Of a DNA stretch of 64,000 nt, positions 1 through 8,632 are shown piece by piece; within the stretch, counting starts at the first letter, position 1, and each line of letters starts with the position of its first letter. The translations under genes and the position numbers were made by a program. The stretch is from Streptomyces vietnamensis (GTDB lineage: Bacteria > Actinomycetota > Actinomycetes > Streptomycetales > Streptomycetaceae): NCBI RefSeq assembly GCF_000830005.1, contig NZ_CP010407.1, forward strand, positions 5,460,001-5,524,000, written 5' to 3'. The notes under the pieces were generated by a model that worked only from the letters and a program-made list of their open reading frames with translations, did not search any database and was not told the DNA's origin.

Positions 1-940
1 CGTCCAGCATGCTCCGGCGGGTCGGGTCGTCCTCGGGGAAGGAGTCGTCGAGCTTCTGCCGCAGCCGGAACGAGGCCGTCAGCTGCTCCTTCGCGAAGTC
101 GACCGCCTCGGTGAAGGGGCGCACCGCCTCCTCGCCGAACTGGGCGGACGCGAAGCCGAGTTCCTCCTGGCTGGTGCGGACGGCGTCGTCGGTGGCGACC
201 AGCGTCCGGCGGGCCTCCCCGTCGAGCTCGTCGAGGGACGGCGGGGCGGTCTCCTTCGGCGGGCCCCAGCCCTGCCCGCCCCGGGGCGTGGTGCGGGTCT
301 CGGTCCGGCGCCGCCGTTTGGTGTACGCGTAGGCCGCCACGGCCCCCGCGCCGCCGACGAGCACCAGGGGCAGGATCAGGTCGGACGCCGAGGTGCCGTC
401 GGGCGGGGCGCCGGGGTCGGCGGGCCCGGGGGTGAGCGTCGGGGTGGGGACGGGCCGGCCGGCGAGGACGGCGTCGTAGCCGTTCGCCGCGCCGATGGCG
501 GCGCCGGCCCAGTCGTTCTGCCGCAGGGCCGGTTCGATCGCGGTCCGGGCGACCTCGTCGAGCTGGGCCTGGGTGAAGCGGGAGCCGGGGTCGGCCGAGT
601 AGCCGTACCGCCGGTCGTGGGTGGCGACGGCGAGCAGGACGTCGTCGAGGCCGAGCGCGTTGCGTTCCGCGGTGGCGTCGGCCCAGTCCTGGCCCGAGCG
701 CCCGGAGAAGTCCCGTACGTAGACGACGAAGAGCTGGACGCGCCGGTCGTCGTAGAGCCGGTCGAGGGCCTGGACCACGGAGGCGCGGCGGTCGCCGAGG
801 GCGCCCACCCGGTCGGTGATCTGCCCGTCCCGGGACAGGACGACGGGGCCGTCGGCGTGGGCACCGTGTACGGCGGGCACGAGGAGCCACCACGCCGCCA
901 CCAGCACCGCGAGAAGGGCTCGGGTGGCTATTCGCGTCAC
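1..940 (-). CDS. TPM-domain membrane protein, 3' part outside the window
   Basis: The GTG start at 940 begins MTRIATRALLAVLVAAWWLL, a signal/anchor segment ending near AHA. A TPM (YgcG-type) domain follows at about residues 30-155, with VARTAIEPALRQNDW near its end and then a Pro-rich linker. A second membrane helix (about 185-205) precedes RRRR and a helical cytoplasmic or extracytoplasmic tail that runs off the left edge. TPM proteins of actinomycetes are exported or membrane-anchored and most are uncharacterised; some relatives have phosphatase activity or help photosystem II repair in plants. I see no convincing Shine-Dalgarno before the GTG. The gene is divergent from the next one. Identity as a TPM protein is good; function is unknown. 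Confidence 0.8.
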   Translation of the reverse strand, partial: MTRIATRALLAVLVAAWWLLVPAVHGAHADGPVVLSRDGQITDRVGALGDRRASVVQALDRLYDDRRVQLFVVYVRDFSGRSGQDWADATAERNALGLDDVLLAVATHDRRYGYSADPGSRFTQAQLDEVARTAIEPALRQNDWAGAAIGAANGYDAVLAGRPVPTPTLTPGPADPGAPPDGTSASDLILPLVLVGGAGAVAAYAYTKRRRRTETRTTPRGGQGWGPPKETAPPSLDELDGEARRTLVATDDAVRTSQEELGFASAQFGEEAVRPFTEAVDFAKEQLTASFRLRQKLDDSFPEDDPTRRSMLD

Positions 941-1079
941 AAGGGGGAGGTTATGTCCGCGTATGCCCGCTCGCGACCGGGCCTGTGCAGCCTGAAACCG
1001 TTCCCCTCGCCCGAGCGTCACTGTCAGTAGCCGCCGCTACGGTGGTCTCCAGTGACGCGACGGCTCTTGGGGGGCTCGG

Positions 1080-2105
1080 GTGGACGGACGGCTGAGGCGT
1101 GTGTGGAGGCGGGGACGCTGGTGGGTCCTCGGCCTCGTCCTCCTCCTCGTCGTGCCCCCGCTCTTCGGCGCCCTGGCCCTGCGCGTCAGTTACACGGGCG
1201 ACCTGACGGACGACGCGAGGACCCGCGGCAAGGACGCCTTCTGGATCGGGCACGCCTGGGTCGACGGACGGAAGAAGGACGCCGACCTCAAGGCCCTCGC
1301 CGGGCGCCTCAAGGGCAGCGGGATACGCGATCTGTACGTGCACGCGGGGCCCCTGGAGCACGACGGCACCCTGTCGGCGGCGAAGTACCCCCGCGCCCGG
1401 TGGCTGATCGACGGGGTGCACCGCACGATGCCGGGGATACGGGTCCAGGCCTGGCTGGGCGACGTCCTGGCCACGGAGGGGCCCGTGGGGCTGCGCCTGG
1501 AGGACGCCGGATCCCGCCGGGCCGTGGTGGGTTCGGCCCGCCGGATCCTCGACGCCGGCTTCGACGGGGTCCACTTCGACCTGGAGCCGCTGCACTCCGA
1601 CGACCGGGACTACCTCTCCCTCCTCGATGATTTTGGGAAGCTGACCCGGGCCCGCAAGGTCCCGCTCTCGGTGGCCGCCCACCAGATCGACCCGCTGCCG
1701 GGCGCGCACTCGGTGCTGGGCGCGGTCAGTTCGAACGGCAGCGAGAAGTGGTGGTCGCAGGAGTTCTTCGGCGAGGTCGCCCGGCGCGTCGACCAGATCG
1801 CCGTCATGTCGTACGACACCTGGATGCCGCTGGAGAGCCTGTACGGCGGGTACGTCGCCCAGCAGACGGCCCTCGCCCTCGAAGCGACCCCCGAGACCAC
1901 CGACCTGCTCATCGGCCTCCCCTTCTTCCACGAGGACGACCTCGGTCACCACGAGGACGCGGAGACGGTCGCCGCGGCCGTCAAGGGCGCGAGACTCGGG
2001 CTGGGCCGCACGGACCCGGGCCGCAAGCGGTTCGGCCTCGCGCTGTACGTCGACTTCGCGGCGGAGGAGGGGGACTGGGCGGCCTACCGCGAGGGCTGGC
2101 TCTGA
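1080..2105 (+). CDS. membrane-anchored glycoside-hydrolase-like protein
   Basis: This is a 341-residue protein with a GTG start after a G-rich Shine-Dalgarno. It opens with basic residues and one membrane helix (about 14-32), so the body is probably extracytoplasmic. The body looks like a TIM barrel: GIRDLYVHAG, then FDGVHFDLEPL, which resembles the DGxxxDxE catalytic strand of family-18-type glycosidases, then QIAVMSYDTW and LLIGLPFF, which fit later barrel strands. A carbohydrate-active or cell-wall role is an inference from those motifs; catalysis and substrate are not shown. It converges on the sdh operon across a short hairpin. Confidence 0.6.
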   Translation: MDGRLRRVWRRGRWWVLGLVLLLVVPPLFGALALRVSYTGDLTDDARTRGKDAFWIGHAWVDGRKKDADLKALAGRLKGSGIRDLYVHAGPLEHDGTLSAAKYPRARWLIDGVHRTMPGIRVQAWLGDVLATEGPVGLRLEDAGSRRAVVGSARRILDAGFDGVHFDLEPLHSDDRDYLSLLDDFGKLTRARKVPLSVAAHQIDPLPGAHSVLGAVSSNGSEKWWSQEFFGEVARRVDQIAVMSYDTWMPLESLYGGYVAQQTALALEATPETTDLLIGLPFFHEDDLGHHEDAETVAAAVKGARLGLGRTDPGRKRFGLALYVDFAAEEGDWAAYREGWL

Positions 2106-2125
2106 CGGGGAGAGGGTGGTGCCGA

Positions 2126-2142
2126 CGGCCCGGAGCGGGCCG
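2126..2142. terminator. hairpin between convergent genes
   Basis: CGGCCCG, a 3-nt loop, then CGGGCCG. It is short and has no T-tract, as is common in high-GC actinomycetes. It lies between the stop of the glycosidase-like gene and the stop of sdhB and could serve both strands. Confidence 0.45.
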
Positions 2143-2152
2143 CCGGCGGGGT

Positions 2153-2923
2153 TCACGCCTTCCGTCGCCCGATCGTCTTCCCGAGCCAGACCAGCGGGTC
2201 GTACTTCCGGTCCACGACCCGCTCCTTCAGCGGGATCAGGGCGTTGTCGGTGATCCGGATGGACTCCGGGCAGACCTCGGTGCAGCACTTGGTGATGTTG
2301 CAGTAGCCGAGGCCGTGCTCCTCCTGCGCGGTCCGCCGCCGGTCGAGTCCGACCTCTTCCGCCGCGTCCAGGGGGTGCATGTCGAGCTCCGCGACCCGCA
2401 TGAGGAAGCGGGGCCCGGCGAAGGCCTCCTTGTTCTCCTCGTGGTCGCGCACCACGTGGCAGGTGTCCTGGCACAGGAAGCACTCGATGCACTTCCGGAA
2501 CTCCTGCGAGCGGTCCACGTCCTCCTGCTTCATCCGGTACTCGCCGGGGCCGAGCCCGGCGGGCGGGACGAAGGCCGGGATCTCCCGGGCCTTCGTGTAG
2601 TTGAAGGAGACGTCCGTGACCAGGTCCCGGACGACGGGGAAGGCCCGCATGGGCGTCACCGTGACGACCTCGTCCCGCGCGAAGACCGACATCCGGGTCA
2701 TGCACATCAGCCGGGGCCGGCCGTTGATCTCGGCCGAGCACGACCCGCACTTGCCGGCCTTGCAGTTCCAGCGCACGGCCAGGTCGGGGGTCTGGGTGGC
2801 CTGGAGCCGGTGCACGATGTCGAGGACCACCTCGCCGTCGTGCACCTCGACGGTGTAGTCGGTCAGCTCCCCGCCGTCGGCGTCGCCCCGCCAGATCCGG
2901 AAGTGGGCCTGATACGTGCTCAT
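2153..2923 (-). CDS. sdhB: succinate dehydrogenase/fumarate reductase iron-sulfur subunit
   Basis: This 256-residue protein moves electrons from the flavoprotein to the membrane subunit. The N-terminal ferredoxin fold has CKAGKCGSCSAEINGRPRLMC-type [2Fe-2S] ligands (about residues 57-77). The C-terminal half has CIECFLCQDTC and CNITKCCTEVCP, which carry the [4Fe-4S] and [3Fe-4S]-type clusters. The ATG at 2923 overlaps the sdhA stop as ATGA, which fixes the start and implies translational coupling; an upstream in-frame extension would lie wholly inside sdhA. It is the last gene of the small-protein/sdhC/sdhA/sdhB operon. Subunit composition points to the Sdh1-type complex of actinobacteria. 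Confidence 0.93.
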   Translation of the reverse strand: MSTYQAHFRIWRGDADGGELTDYTVEVHDGEVVLDIVHRLQATQTPDLAVRWNCKAGKCGSCSAEINGRPRLMCMTRMSVFARDEVVTVTPMRAFPVVRDLVTDVSFNYTKAREIPAFVPPAGLGPGEYRMKQEDVDRSQEFRKCIECFLCQDTCHVVRDHEENKEAFAGPRFLMRVAELDMHPLDAAEEVGLDRRRTAQEEHGLGYCNITKCCTEVCPESIRITDNALIPLKERVVDRKYDPLVWLGKTIGRRKA

Positions 2924-4848
2924 GCGTCCAGCTCCTCCTCCGCCAGGTACTTCGCCAGCTCCTCCTTGTCGAAGAGGGCCAGCAGATCGGGCCGGATCGG
3001 TTCGGTCCGCACCCGCTCCAGGGCGATCCCGCCCCCGATCCCGGCCCCGATCCCGGCCCCGATCCCGGCCCCCATCCCGCCCTCGCCGTCCGTGAGCCGG
3101 CACAGCAGGTTCACCGGCCGCCACGACCGCTCCATCGACGGACGGTCCTCGCGGGTGTGCCCGCCCCGGGACTCGGTGCGCTCCAGGGCGGCCCGGGCCA
3201 CGCACTCGCTGACCAGGAGCATGTTCCGCAGGTCGAGGGCGAGGTGCCAGCCGGGGTTGAACTGCCGGTGCCCCTCGACCGAGATCCGCCCGGCCCGCTC
3301 CCGCAGGGCGGCGATCCGCTCCAGGGCCTCGGCCATCTCGCCCTCCCGCCGGATGATCCCGACGAGGTCGTTCATCGTCTGCTGGAGCTCCTGGTGGAGG
3401 GTGTACGGATTCTCCGCGGCGCCGTCCCGGAACGGGGCCAGTGCCTCCGCCCGCGCCGCGGCCACGTCGTCCTCGGCGACCCCGCCGCCGGCCCCCGACA
3501 TCGCGTACTCCGCCGCGTGCAGCCCGGCCCGCCGCCCGAAGACCAGCAGGTCGGAGAGGGAGTTCCCGCCGAGCCGGTTGGAGCCGTGCATGCCGCCCGC
3601 GACCTCGCCGGCCGCGAAGAGCCCGGGCACCCCGACCGTGGCGGCCGTCTCCGAGTCGACGGCGACACCGCCCATCACGTAGTGGCAGGTCGGCCCGACC
3701 TCCATCGCCTCGGCCGTGATGTCGACGTCCGCCAGCTCCTTGAACTGGTGGTACATCGAGGGCAGCCGGCGCCGGATCGTCTCCGCCGGCATCCGGGTCG
3801 ACACGTCCAGGAACACCCCGCCGTGCGGGGAGCCCCGCCCCTCCTTCACCTCCGCGTTGATGGCCCGCGCCACCTCGTCGCGCGGCAGCAGCTCGGGCGG
3901 ACGCCGGTTGTTCTCCGGGTCCTCGTACCAGCGGTCGCCCTCCTCCTCCGACTCCGCGTACTTCTCCTTGAAGACGTCGGGGACGTAGTCGAACATGAAC
4001 CGCTTGCCCTCGGAGTTCCGCAGCACCCCGCCGTCGCCGCGTACGGACTCGGTGACGAGGATCCCCTTCACCGACGGCGGCCAGACCATGCCGGTCGGGT
4101 GGAACTGCACGAACTCCATGTTCACCAGCGGCGCCCCGGCGAGCAGGGCGAGGGCGTGGCCGTCGCCCGTGTACTCCCAGGAGTTCGAGGTCACCTTGAA
4201 GGACTTGCCGATGCCGCCGGTCGCGAGGACGACCGCGGGCGCCTCCAGGACGAGGAAGCGCCCGCTCTCCCGCTCGTAACAGAAGACCCCCGCGACCCGG
4301 CCCTCACCGTCCTTGAGGATCCGGGTGACGGTGAACTCCTGGAAGACCTTCAGGCGCGCCTCGTGGTCGCCGGTCTCGCGGTGGTCCTCCTGCTGGAGTC
4401 CGACCACCTTCTGCTGGAGGGTCCGCAGCAGTTCGAGACCGGTGCGGTCGCCGACGTGCGCGAGCCGCGGGTACTCGTGGCCGCCGAAGTTGCGCTGGGA
4501 GATCCGGCCGTCCGCCGTCCGGTCGAAGAGCGCGCCCCAGGTCTCCAGCTCCCAGACCCGCTCGGGCGCCTCCTGGGCGTGCAGCTCGGCCATCCGCCAC
4601 TGGTTGAGGAACTTCCCGCCGCGCATGGTGTCCCGGAAGTGCGTCTTCCAGTCGTCGTGCGGATTGGCGTTGGCCATCGAGGCGGCGATGCCACCCTCCG
4701 CCATCACGGTGTGGGCCTTGCCGAACAGGGACTTGCAGATCACGGCCGTACGGGCGCCCTGCTGCCGTGCCTCGATCGCCGCCCGCAGCCCGGCGCCCCC
4801 GGCACCGACCACGATCACGTCCCACTGCTGCCGTTCCACAGGACTCAT
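2920..4848 (-). CDS. sdhA: succinate dehydrogenase/fumarate reductase flavoprotein subunit
   Basis: This 642-residue catalytic subunit oxidises succinate to fumarate, or the reverse, on FAD. The Rossmann motif VVGAGGAGLRAA sits at the N terminus. KAHTVMAEGGIAAS carries the His expected to hold covalent FAD. QFHPTGMV, RGDGGVLRNSEG and HGSNRLGGNSLSDLL are substrate- and FAD-domain signatures. The start at 4848 lies one base after the sdhC stop. Near the C terminus a 4-residue motif (GAGI) is repeated about four times; it is encoded at about 3030-3076 and looks like a slippage-born insertion in a variable region. It is co-transcribed with sdhC and sdhB. Confidence 0.95.
   Translation of the reverse strand: MSPVERQQWDVIVVGAGGAGLRAAIEARQQGARTAVICKSLFGKAHTVMAEGGIAASMANANPHDDWKTHFRDTMRGGKFLNQWRMAELHAQEAPERVWELETWGALFDRTADGRISQRNFGGHEYPRLAHVGDRTGLELLRTLQQKVVGLQQEDHRETGDHEARLKVFQEFTVTRILKDGEGRVAGVFCYERESGRFLVLEAPAVVLATGGIGKSFKVTSNSWEYTGDGHALALLAGAPLVNMEFVQFHPTGMVWPPSVKGILVTESVRGDGGVLRNSEGKRFMFDYVPDVFKEKYAESEEEGDRWYEDPENNRRPPELLPRDEVARAINAEVKEGRGSPHGGVFLDVSTRMPAETIRRRLPSMYHQFKELADVDITAEAMEVGPTCHYVMGGVAVDSETAATVGVPGLFAAGEVAGGMHGSNRLGGNSLSDLLVFGRRAGLHAAEYAMSGAGGGVAEDDVAAARAEALAPFRDGAAENPYTLHQELQQTMNDLVGIIRREGEMAEALERIAALRERAGRISVEGHRQFNPGWHLALDLRNMLLVSECVARAALERTESRGGHTREDRPSMERSWRPVNLLCRLTDGEGGMGAGIGAGIGAGIGGGIALERVRTEPIRPDLLALFDKEELAKYLAEEELDA
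3030..3076 (-). repeat. 12-bp tandem repeat inside sdhA
   Basis: About four consecutive near-identical 12-base units encode the peptide repeat GAGIGAGIGAGIGGGI between TDGEGGM and ALERV of SdhA. It stays in frame and keeps the flanking conserved sequence. It is probably length-variable between strains. Confidence 0.8.
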
Positions 4849-4849
4849 G

Positions 4850-5671
4850 TCAGAAGAACCTCGGGTCGTCGAAGGCGCCGGTGGCGAGCAGGTACACGTA
4901 CAGGTCGCAGACGGCGACGCTGATCAGCGACGCCCAGGCGAGTTGCATGTGACGCCGGTTCAGGCGCCCCACCCAGGTCCACAGCCGGTAGCGGACGGGG
5001 TGCTTCGAGAAGTGCTTCAGACGGCCGCCGACGATGTGCCGACAGGAGTGGCAGGAGAGGGTGTACGCCCAGATGAGGACGATGTTGACGAGGAAGATCA
5101 GCGTCCCGAGCCCGGCGTGGCCCCAGGCGTAGTCGTGGTTCCGGAAGGTCAGCGCGGTGTCGTACGTGAGGATCCCGGCGACCGGCACCGCCGCGTAGAA
5201 GAAGTACCGGTGGAGGTTCTGCAGGAGCAGCGGGAAGCGGGTCTCGCCGGTGTACGTGCGGTGGGGCTCGGCGACCGCGCAGGCCGGGGGAGCGGCCCAG
5301 AAGCCCCGGTAGTACGCCTTGCGGTAGTAGTAGCAGGTCAGCCGGAAGCCCAGCGGGAAGACCAGAATCAGCAGGGCGGGGGAGAGCCCCCACCAGCTGC
5401 CGAAGAGCGCCCAGTTCGGCCCGCCCCGCATGGGGACGCAGTTGTCCGCGAGGCAGGGCGAGTAGAACGGGGAGACGTAGGGGGCGGCGTAGTAGTCGGC
5501 GTTCGCGAAGGCCCGCCACGTCGAGTACGCGACGAAGGCGAGCAGTCCGGCCGCGGTGGCGGCGGGGGAGAGCCACCAGCGGTCGGTGCGCAGATGGCGG
5601 GCGGCGATGGAGGCGCGCCCCGGGGAGCGCACCCCCGTCGCCGCCTCGGGGGGTTCCGTACCTGTGGCCAA
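4850..5671 (-). CDS. sdhC: succinate dehydrogenase membrane anchor subunit, Sdh1 type
   Basis: This 273-residue protein has about five hydrophobic segments. The start is TTG at 5671, preceded by GAGGAGG. It anchors SdhAB and should deliver electrons to menaquinone. Near residues 203-213 it carries the compact motif LSCHSCRHIVGG, with two Cys and two His in a CHxCxH arrangement next to a membrane helix. Mycobacterial Sdh1 has a membrane-embedded Rieske-type [2Fe-2S] cluster; this motif is a plausible ligand set for the same cluster, which is an inference. The protein is unlike the small cytochrome-b SdhC/SdhD subunits. A region of 8-nt repeats lies just upstream. Confidence 0.8.
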   Translation of the reverse strand: MATGTEPPEAATGVRSPGRASIAARHLRTDRWWLSPAATAAGLLAFVAYSTWRAFANADYYAAPYVSPFYSPCLADNCVPMRGGPNWALFGSWWGLSPALLILVFPLGFRLTCYYYRKAYYRGFWAAPPACAVAEPHRTYTGETRFPLLLQNLHRYFFYAAVPVAGILTYDTALTFRNHDYAWGHAGLGTLIFLVNIVLIWAYTLSCHSCRHIVGGRLKHFSKHPVRYRLWTWVGRLNRRHMQLAWASLISVAVCDLYVYLLATGAFDDPRFF

Positions 5672-5682
5672 CAGGGCCTCCT

Positions 5683-5722
5683 CGGCTCTACGGCTCTACG
5701 GCTCTACGGCTCTACGGCTCTA
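5683..5722. repeat. five tandem copies of CGGCTCTA
   Basis: Five perfect 8-bp units fill most of the 59-bp gap between the small upstream gene and sdhC, ending 11 bp before the sdhC start codon and close to its Shine-Dalgarno. Read with the operon the unit is TAGAGCCG, so each copy carries an in-frame stop in one frame. It is either a slippage tract or a repeated protein or RNA contact site. Confidence 0.9.
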
Positions 5723-5730
5723 CCGGCTCT

Positions 5731-5958
5731 CTATGGCGCGTGGTGGTCGCGTGCTCCCAGGCCCTCGTCGTCGACGTCGGTCCACTTCCCGGCGTCGTAC
5801 GGGGCGTCGGGGATGGTCACCATGCTTTCCGCACGGCCGGTGGTGGGCCGGGGAGGCGCGCCCCGCTCCGTCCCGACGCGGCGTTCCAGTTCTTCGACCG
5901 TGTGCTCCAGGTCCTGCAAGCGGCGCTTGACGGCCGCCAGATCGTCCTGAACGGACAT
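5731..5958 (-). CDS. small coiled-coil protein leading the sdh operon
   Basis: This 75-residue protein starts MSVQDDLAAVKRRLQDLEHT; the first 28 residues form a strong amphipathic coiled coil. A linker and an acidic tail (GKWTDVDDEGLGARDHH) follow. The ATG at 5958 has AAGGTGAGG at proper spacing; an in-frame GTG at 5970 lies inside that site and is rejected. It is the first gene of the sdh operon. A short protein of unknown role (Rv0250c) also precedes sdh1 in mycobacteria, so an assembly or regulatory partner of the complex is possible. No homology was tested. Confidence 0.75.
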   Translation of the reverse strand: MSVQDDLAAVKRRLQDLEHTVEELERRVGTERGAPPRPTTGRAESMVTIPDAPYDAGKWTDVDDEGLGARDHHAP

Positions 5959-6158
5959 GGTTGCCCTCACCTTCGTGAGTGTCGCGCGTCACATCCCACT
6001 TGGGAAGTCGTGTGCACGGGCGGTTGGGCCGCACGAGTGGGGTTTTCCGGCCATGTCGCCGTGTCGCCGTGGCCGGATCCGCACCGTCCTTTTCAGTGTA
6101 TGAGCAATAGGTCTGATCATCTCCAAATGGAATAAATCTGGACGAAGGGGTACAAGTC

Positions 6159-8570
6159 ATGTCCCAGATGGGCGCCCCTCGCGGGAGGACATGCTCCAGG
6201 AGCCCCCGCTCCCGCACGCTCCGCTCCGTCGCCACCCTCACCAGCGCGGTCCTCGCCGTCACCGTCCTCGCCGGCTGCAGCTCCGGCGACGAGGCCGACG
6301 AGACCCCGGCCGCGGCGCAGGACAACGCGCCCGCGGCACGCGACCGGGTCGCCGACGGGGGCACCGTCCGCTGGGCCGTCGACGCGCTGCCCACCACGCT
6401 CAACAGCTTCCAGGCCGACGCCGACGGCGCCACCTCGCGCATCGCCGGAGCCGTGCTCCCCTCCCTCTACACGCTCGACGCGCGGGGCCGGCCCCAGCTG
6501 AACCCCGACTACCTGGAGTCCGCGCAGGTCGTCGAGACCGAGCCCCGGCAGGTCGTCCTCTACAAGCTCAACCAGCAGGCGGTGTGGAGCGACGGGCGCG
6601 AGATCGGGGCCGCCGACTTCGTGGCCCAGTGGCGCGCGCTGAGCGGCCGCGACACCGCGTACTGGACCGCCCGCAACTCCGGCTACGAGCGGATCGAGAA
6701 GATCGAGCGGGGCAAGGACGACCTGGAGGTCCGGGTCACCTTCGCCAAGCCCTACGCCGACTGGCGGTCCCTCTTCACGCCCCTCTACCCGAAGCAGGTG
6801 ATGGGCTCCCCGAGCGCCTTCAACGACGGGGCGCGCACCGCCCTCAAGGCCACCGCAGGACCGTTCCTGCTGAAGGCGGTCGACCGGAAGGGCGGCGACG
6901 TCACCCTCGCCCGCAACCCCCGCTGGTGGGGGCAGGTCGCCAAGCTCGACAGCATCGTCCTCAAGGCCGTCCCCCGGGCCGACCGGGCGGCCGCGCTCGC
7001 CGCCGGCGACCTCGACCTGGCCGAGATCGACCGGTCCACGGCCGAGCGGATCTCCCTCGCCCTCCGCGACGCCCACGCCGGCCGGAGCGGCGCGCAGGCC
7101 GCCCTCGCCCACGGCCCCGGCTCCGCGATCACCCCCGCCAAGGCCCTGAAGTCCTGGGCCCTCGCCCACGGCTCCGACGACGACAAGGCGGCGGAGGCCA
7201 CGGCCGCCCGCAAGAAGAACCAGGAGGCCATGGCCCGGTACGCGAGCGCCCAGGACACCCTGGCGAAGTACGTCGTCCGCAAGTCCCTGGAGCCCGCCTA
7301 CACCCAGCTCTCGCTGAACGGCGAGTCCGGCCCGCTGGCCGACGAGCGGGTACGCCGCGCGGTGGCCCGCGCCATCAACCGCCAGGAGCTCGCCGAATCC
7401 GTCCTCAAGCCGCTCGGCCTCCCCGCGAAGCCCCCCGGCAGCCACCTCGCCCTCGCCGGCCAGGCGGCCTACGCGGACAGCAGCGACGCGCTCGGCGGCC
7501 AGGACACCAAGGAGGCGCAGGCGCTCCTCGCCGACGCGGGCTGGGTCCCCGGCGGCGCGCTCCACAAGCCCGCCGGCACCAAGGCGGGCAGCGAGGCGGA
7601 GAAGAAGGAGGCGGAGAAGAAGGCCGCGGAGAAGGCGAAGAAGTCCACGGGCTCCACCGACGCCAAGAAGCGGAGCGACACCGCGTCCGACGAGGGCCTC
7701 TACATCGTCGGCGACGACAAGCCCGGCGACCGCCGCGCCGCCCCCGCCCCCGTCATCGGCGCGAACGGCCCCGAGAACGGCACCGGCAACGGCACCGACG
7801 CCCTCGCCCCGGGCGCCGCCGCGGCCCGCCAGAGCGCCGCGCTCCTCGCCCGCGCCGAGGCCCTCGACACCGGCTCCGGCGCCGCCCGCGCCGCCCAGTC
7901 GGTCGCCAAGCCGGACCACGGGATGGCCGGGGCCTACGCCCCGCGCGGCACCGCCGCCCCCGTGACGGCCCCCGACGCCGCCCAGGCCGCCAGGGACGCC
8001 AAGGCCCTCGGCAAGGACGGCAAGGCGCTCAGCCTCCGCTTCGTCCTGCCGTCCGGGCCGGGCTCCGAGTCGCTGCGGGCGGTCGGGGACCGGATCGTCC
8101 GGATGCTCGACGCGGTCGGGATCCGCACCGAGGTCACCAAGGTCTCCGACGACAGCTTCTTCAAGGACCACATCGCCTCCGGCGACTACGACCTGGCCCT
8201 CTACTCCTGGCCGGCCTCCGCCTTCCCGGCGACCGACGCCCGGCCGATCTTCGCCAAGCCCGAGCCGGCCTCGGACGGCTCGCTCCTGGTCGAGCAGAAC
8301 TACTCCCGGGTCGGCACCGACCGCATCGACCAGCTGTTCGACCAGGCGGCGGGGACGCTCGACGAGGAGGAGGCCCGCGAGCTGGTCCGCCAGGCCGACG
8401 CCCGGATCTGGGCCGCGGCCGGCTCCATCCCCCTCTACCAGCGCCCGCAGCTCGTCGCCGCCAAGGCCGATCTTGTGAACGCCGGGGCCTGGGGCCTCGC
8501 CGCCCCCCGCTACCAGGACATCGGGTTCAAGAAGCCCGAAACGACCAAGGGTACCGAGCGGAACCACTGA
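6159..8570 (+). CDS. LpqW-like lipoprotein of the SBP_bac_5 family
   Basis: This 803-residue exported lipoprotein has a basic N terminus, a hydrophobic stretch and the lipobox VLAGC (Cys40). The fold is that of a peptide-binding protein (LNPDYLESAQVVETEPRQVV, VWSDGREIGAADFVAQW, FLLKAVDRKGGDV) but no permease or ATPase genes accompany it. The middle (about 470-620) holds a Lys/Glu-rich stretch and Ala/Gly-rich low-complexity sequence that lengthens it beyond normal binding proteins. It is next to typA exactly as lpqW is next to typA in mycobacteria. LpqW there affects lipoarabinomannan/PIM synthesis rather than uptake. That role here is inference from synteny and orphan status. Confidence 0.78.
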   Translation: MSQMGAPRGRTCSRSPRSRTLRSVATLTSAVLAVTVLAGCSSGDEADETPAAAQDNAPAARDRVADGGTVRWAVDALPTTLNSFQADADGATSRIAGAVLPSLYTLDARGRPQLNPDYLESAQVVETEPRQVVLYKLNQQAVWSDGREIGAADFVAQWRALSGRDTAYWTARNSGYERIEKIERGKDDLEVRVTFAKPYADWRSLFTPLYPKQVMGSPSAFNDGARTALKATAGPFLLKAVDRKGGDVTLARNPRWWGQVAKLDSIVLKAVPRADRAAALAAGDLDLAEIDRSTAERISLALRDAHAGRSGAQAALAHGPGSAITPAKALKSWALAHGSDDDKAAEATAARKKNQEAMARYASAQDTLAKYVVRKSLEPAYTQLSLNGESGPLADERVRRAVARAINRQELAESVLKPLGLPAKPPGSHLALAGQAAYADSSDALGGQDTKEAQALLADAGWVPGGALHKPAGTKAGSEAEKKEAEKKAAEKAKKSTGSTDAKKRSDTASDEGLYIVGDDKPGDRRAAPAPVIGANGPENGTGNGTDALAPGAAAARQSAALLARAEALDTGSGAARAAQSVAKPDHGMAGAYAPRGTAAPVTAPDAAQAARDAKALGKDGKALSLRFVLPSGPGSESLRAVGDRIVRMLDAVGIRTEVTKVSDDSFFKDHIASGDYDLALYSWPASAFPATDARPIFAKPEPASDGSLLVEQNYSRVGTDRIDQLFDQAAGTLDEEEARELVRQADARIWAAAGSIPLYQRPQLVAAKADLVNAGAWGLAAPRYQDIGFKKPETTKGTERNH

Positions 8571-8609
8571 AACCGCAGGTCACAACCTCAGAAGCAGCTC
8601 AATTTCCTT

Positions 8610-8632
8610 GCCCGCCGGAGACCCCGGCGGGC
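8610..8632 (+). terminator. terminator of the LpqW-like gene
   Basis: A perfect 9-bp stem GCCCGCCGG / CCGGCGGGC with a 5-nt loop, 40 bp after the stop codon and without a T-tract. The remaining about 200 bp to typA show no gene. Confidence 0.7.

Noticed and set aside
951..2750. 599-codon open frame on the minus strand opposite the glycosidase-like gene and sdhB
   Set aside because: It crosses two real genes and a terminator, with Arg/Gly/Pro-rich sequence typical of shadow frames in high-GC DNA.
3157..4923. 588-codon open frame antisense to sdhA
   Set aside because: The opposite strand encodes a complete SdhA with all motifs; this frame has no domain or ribosome site.
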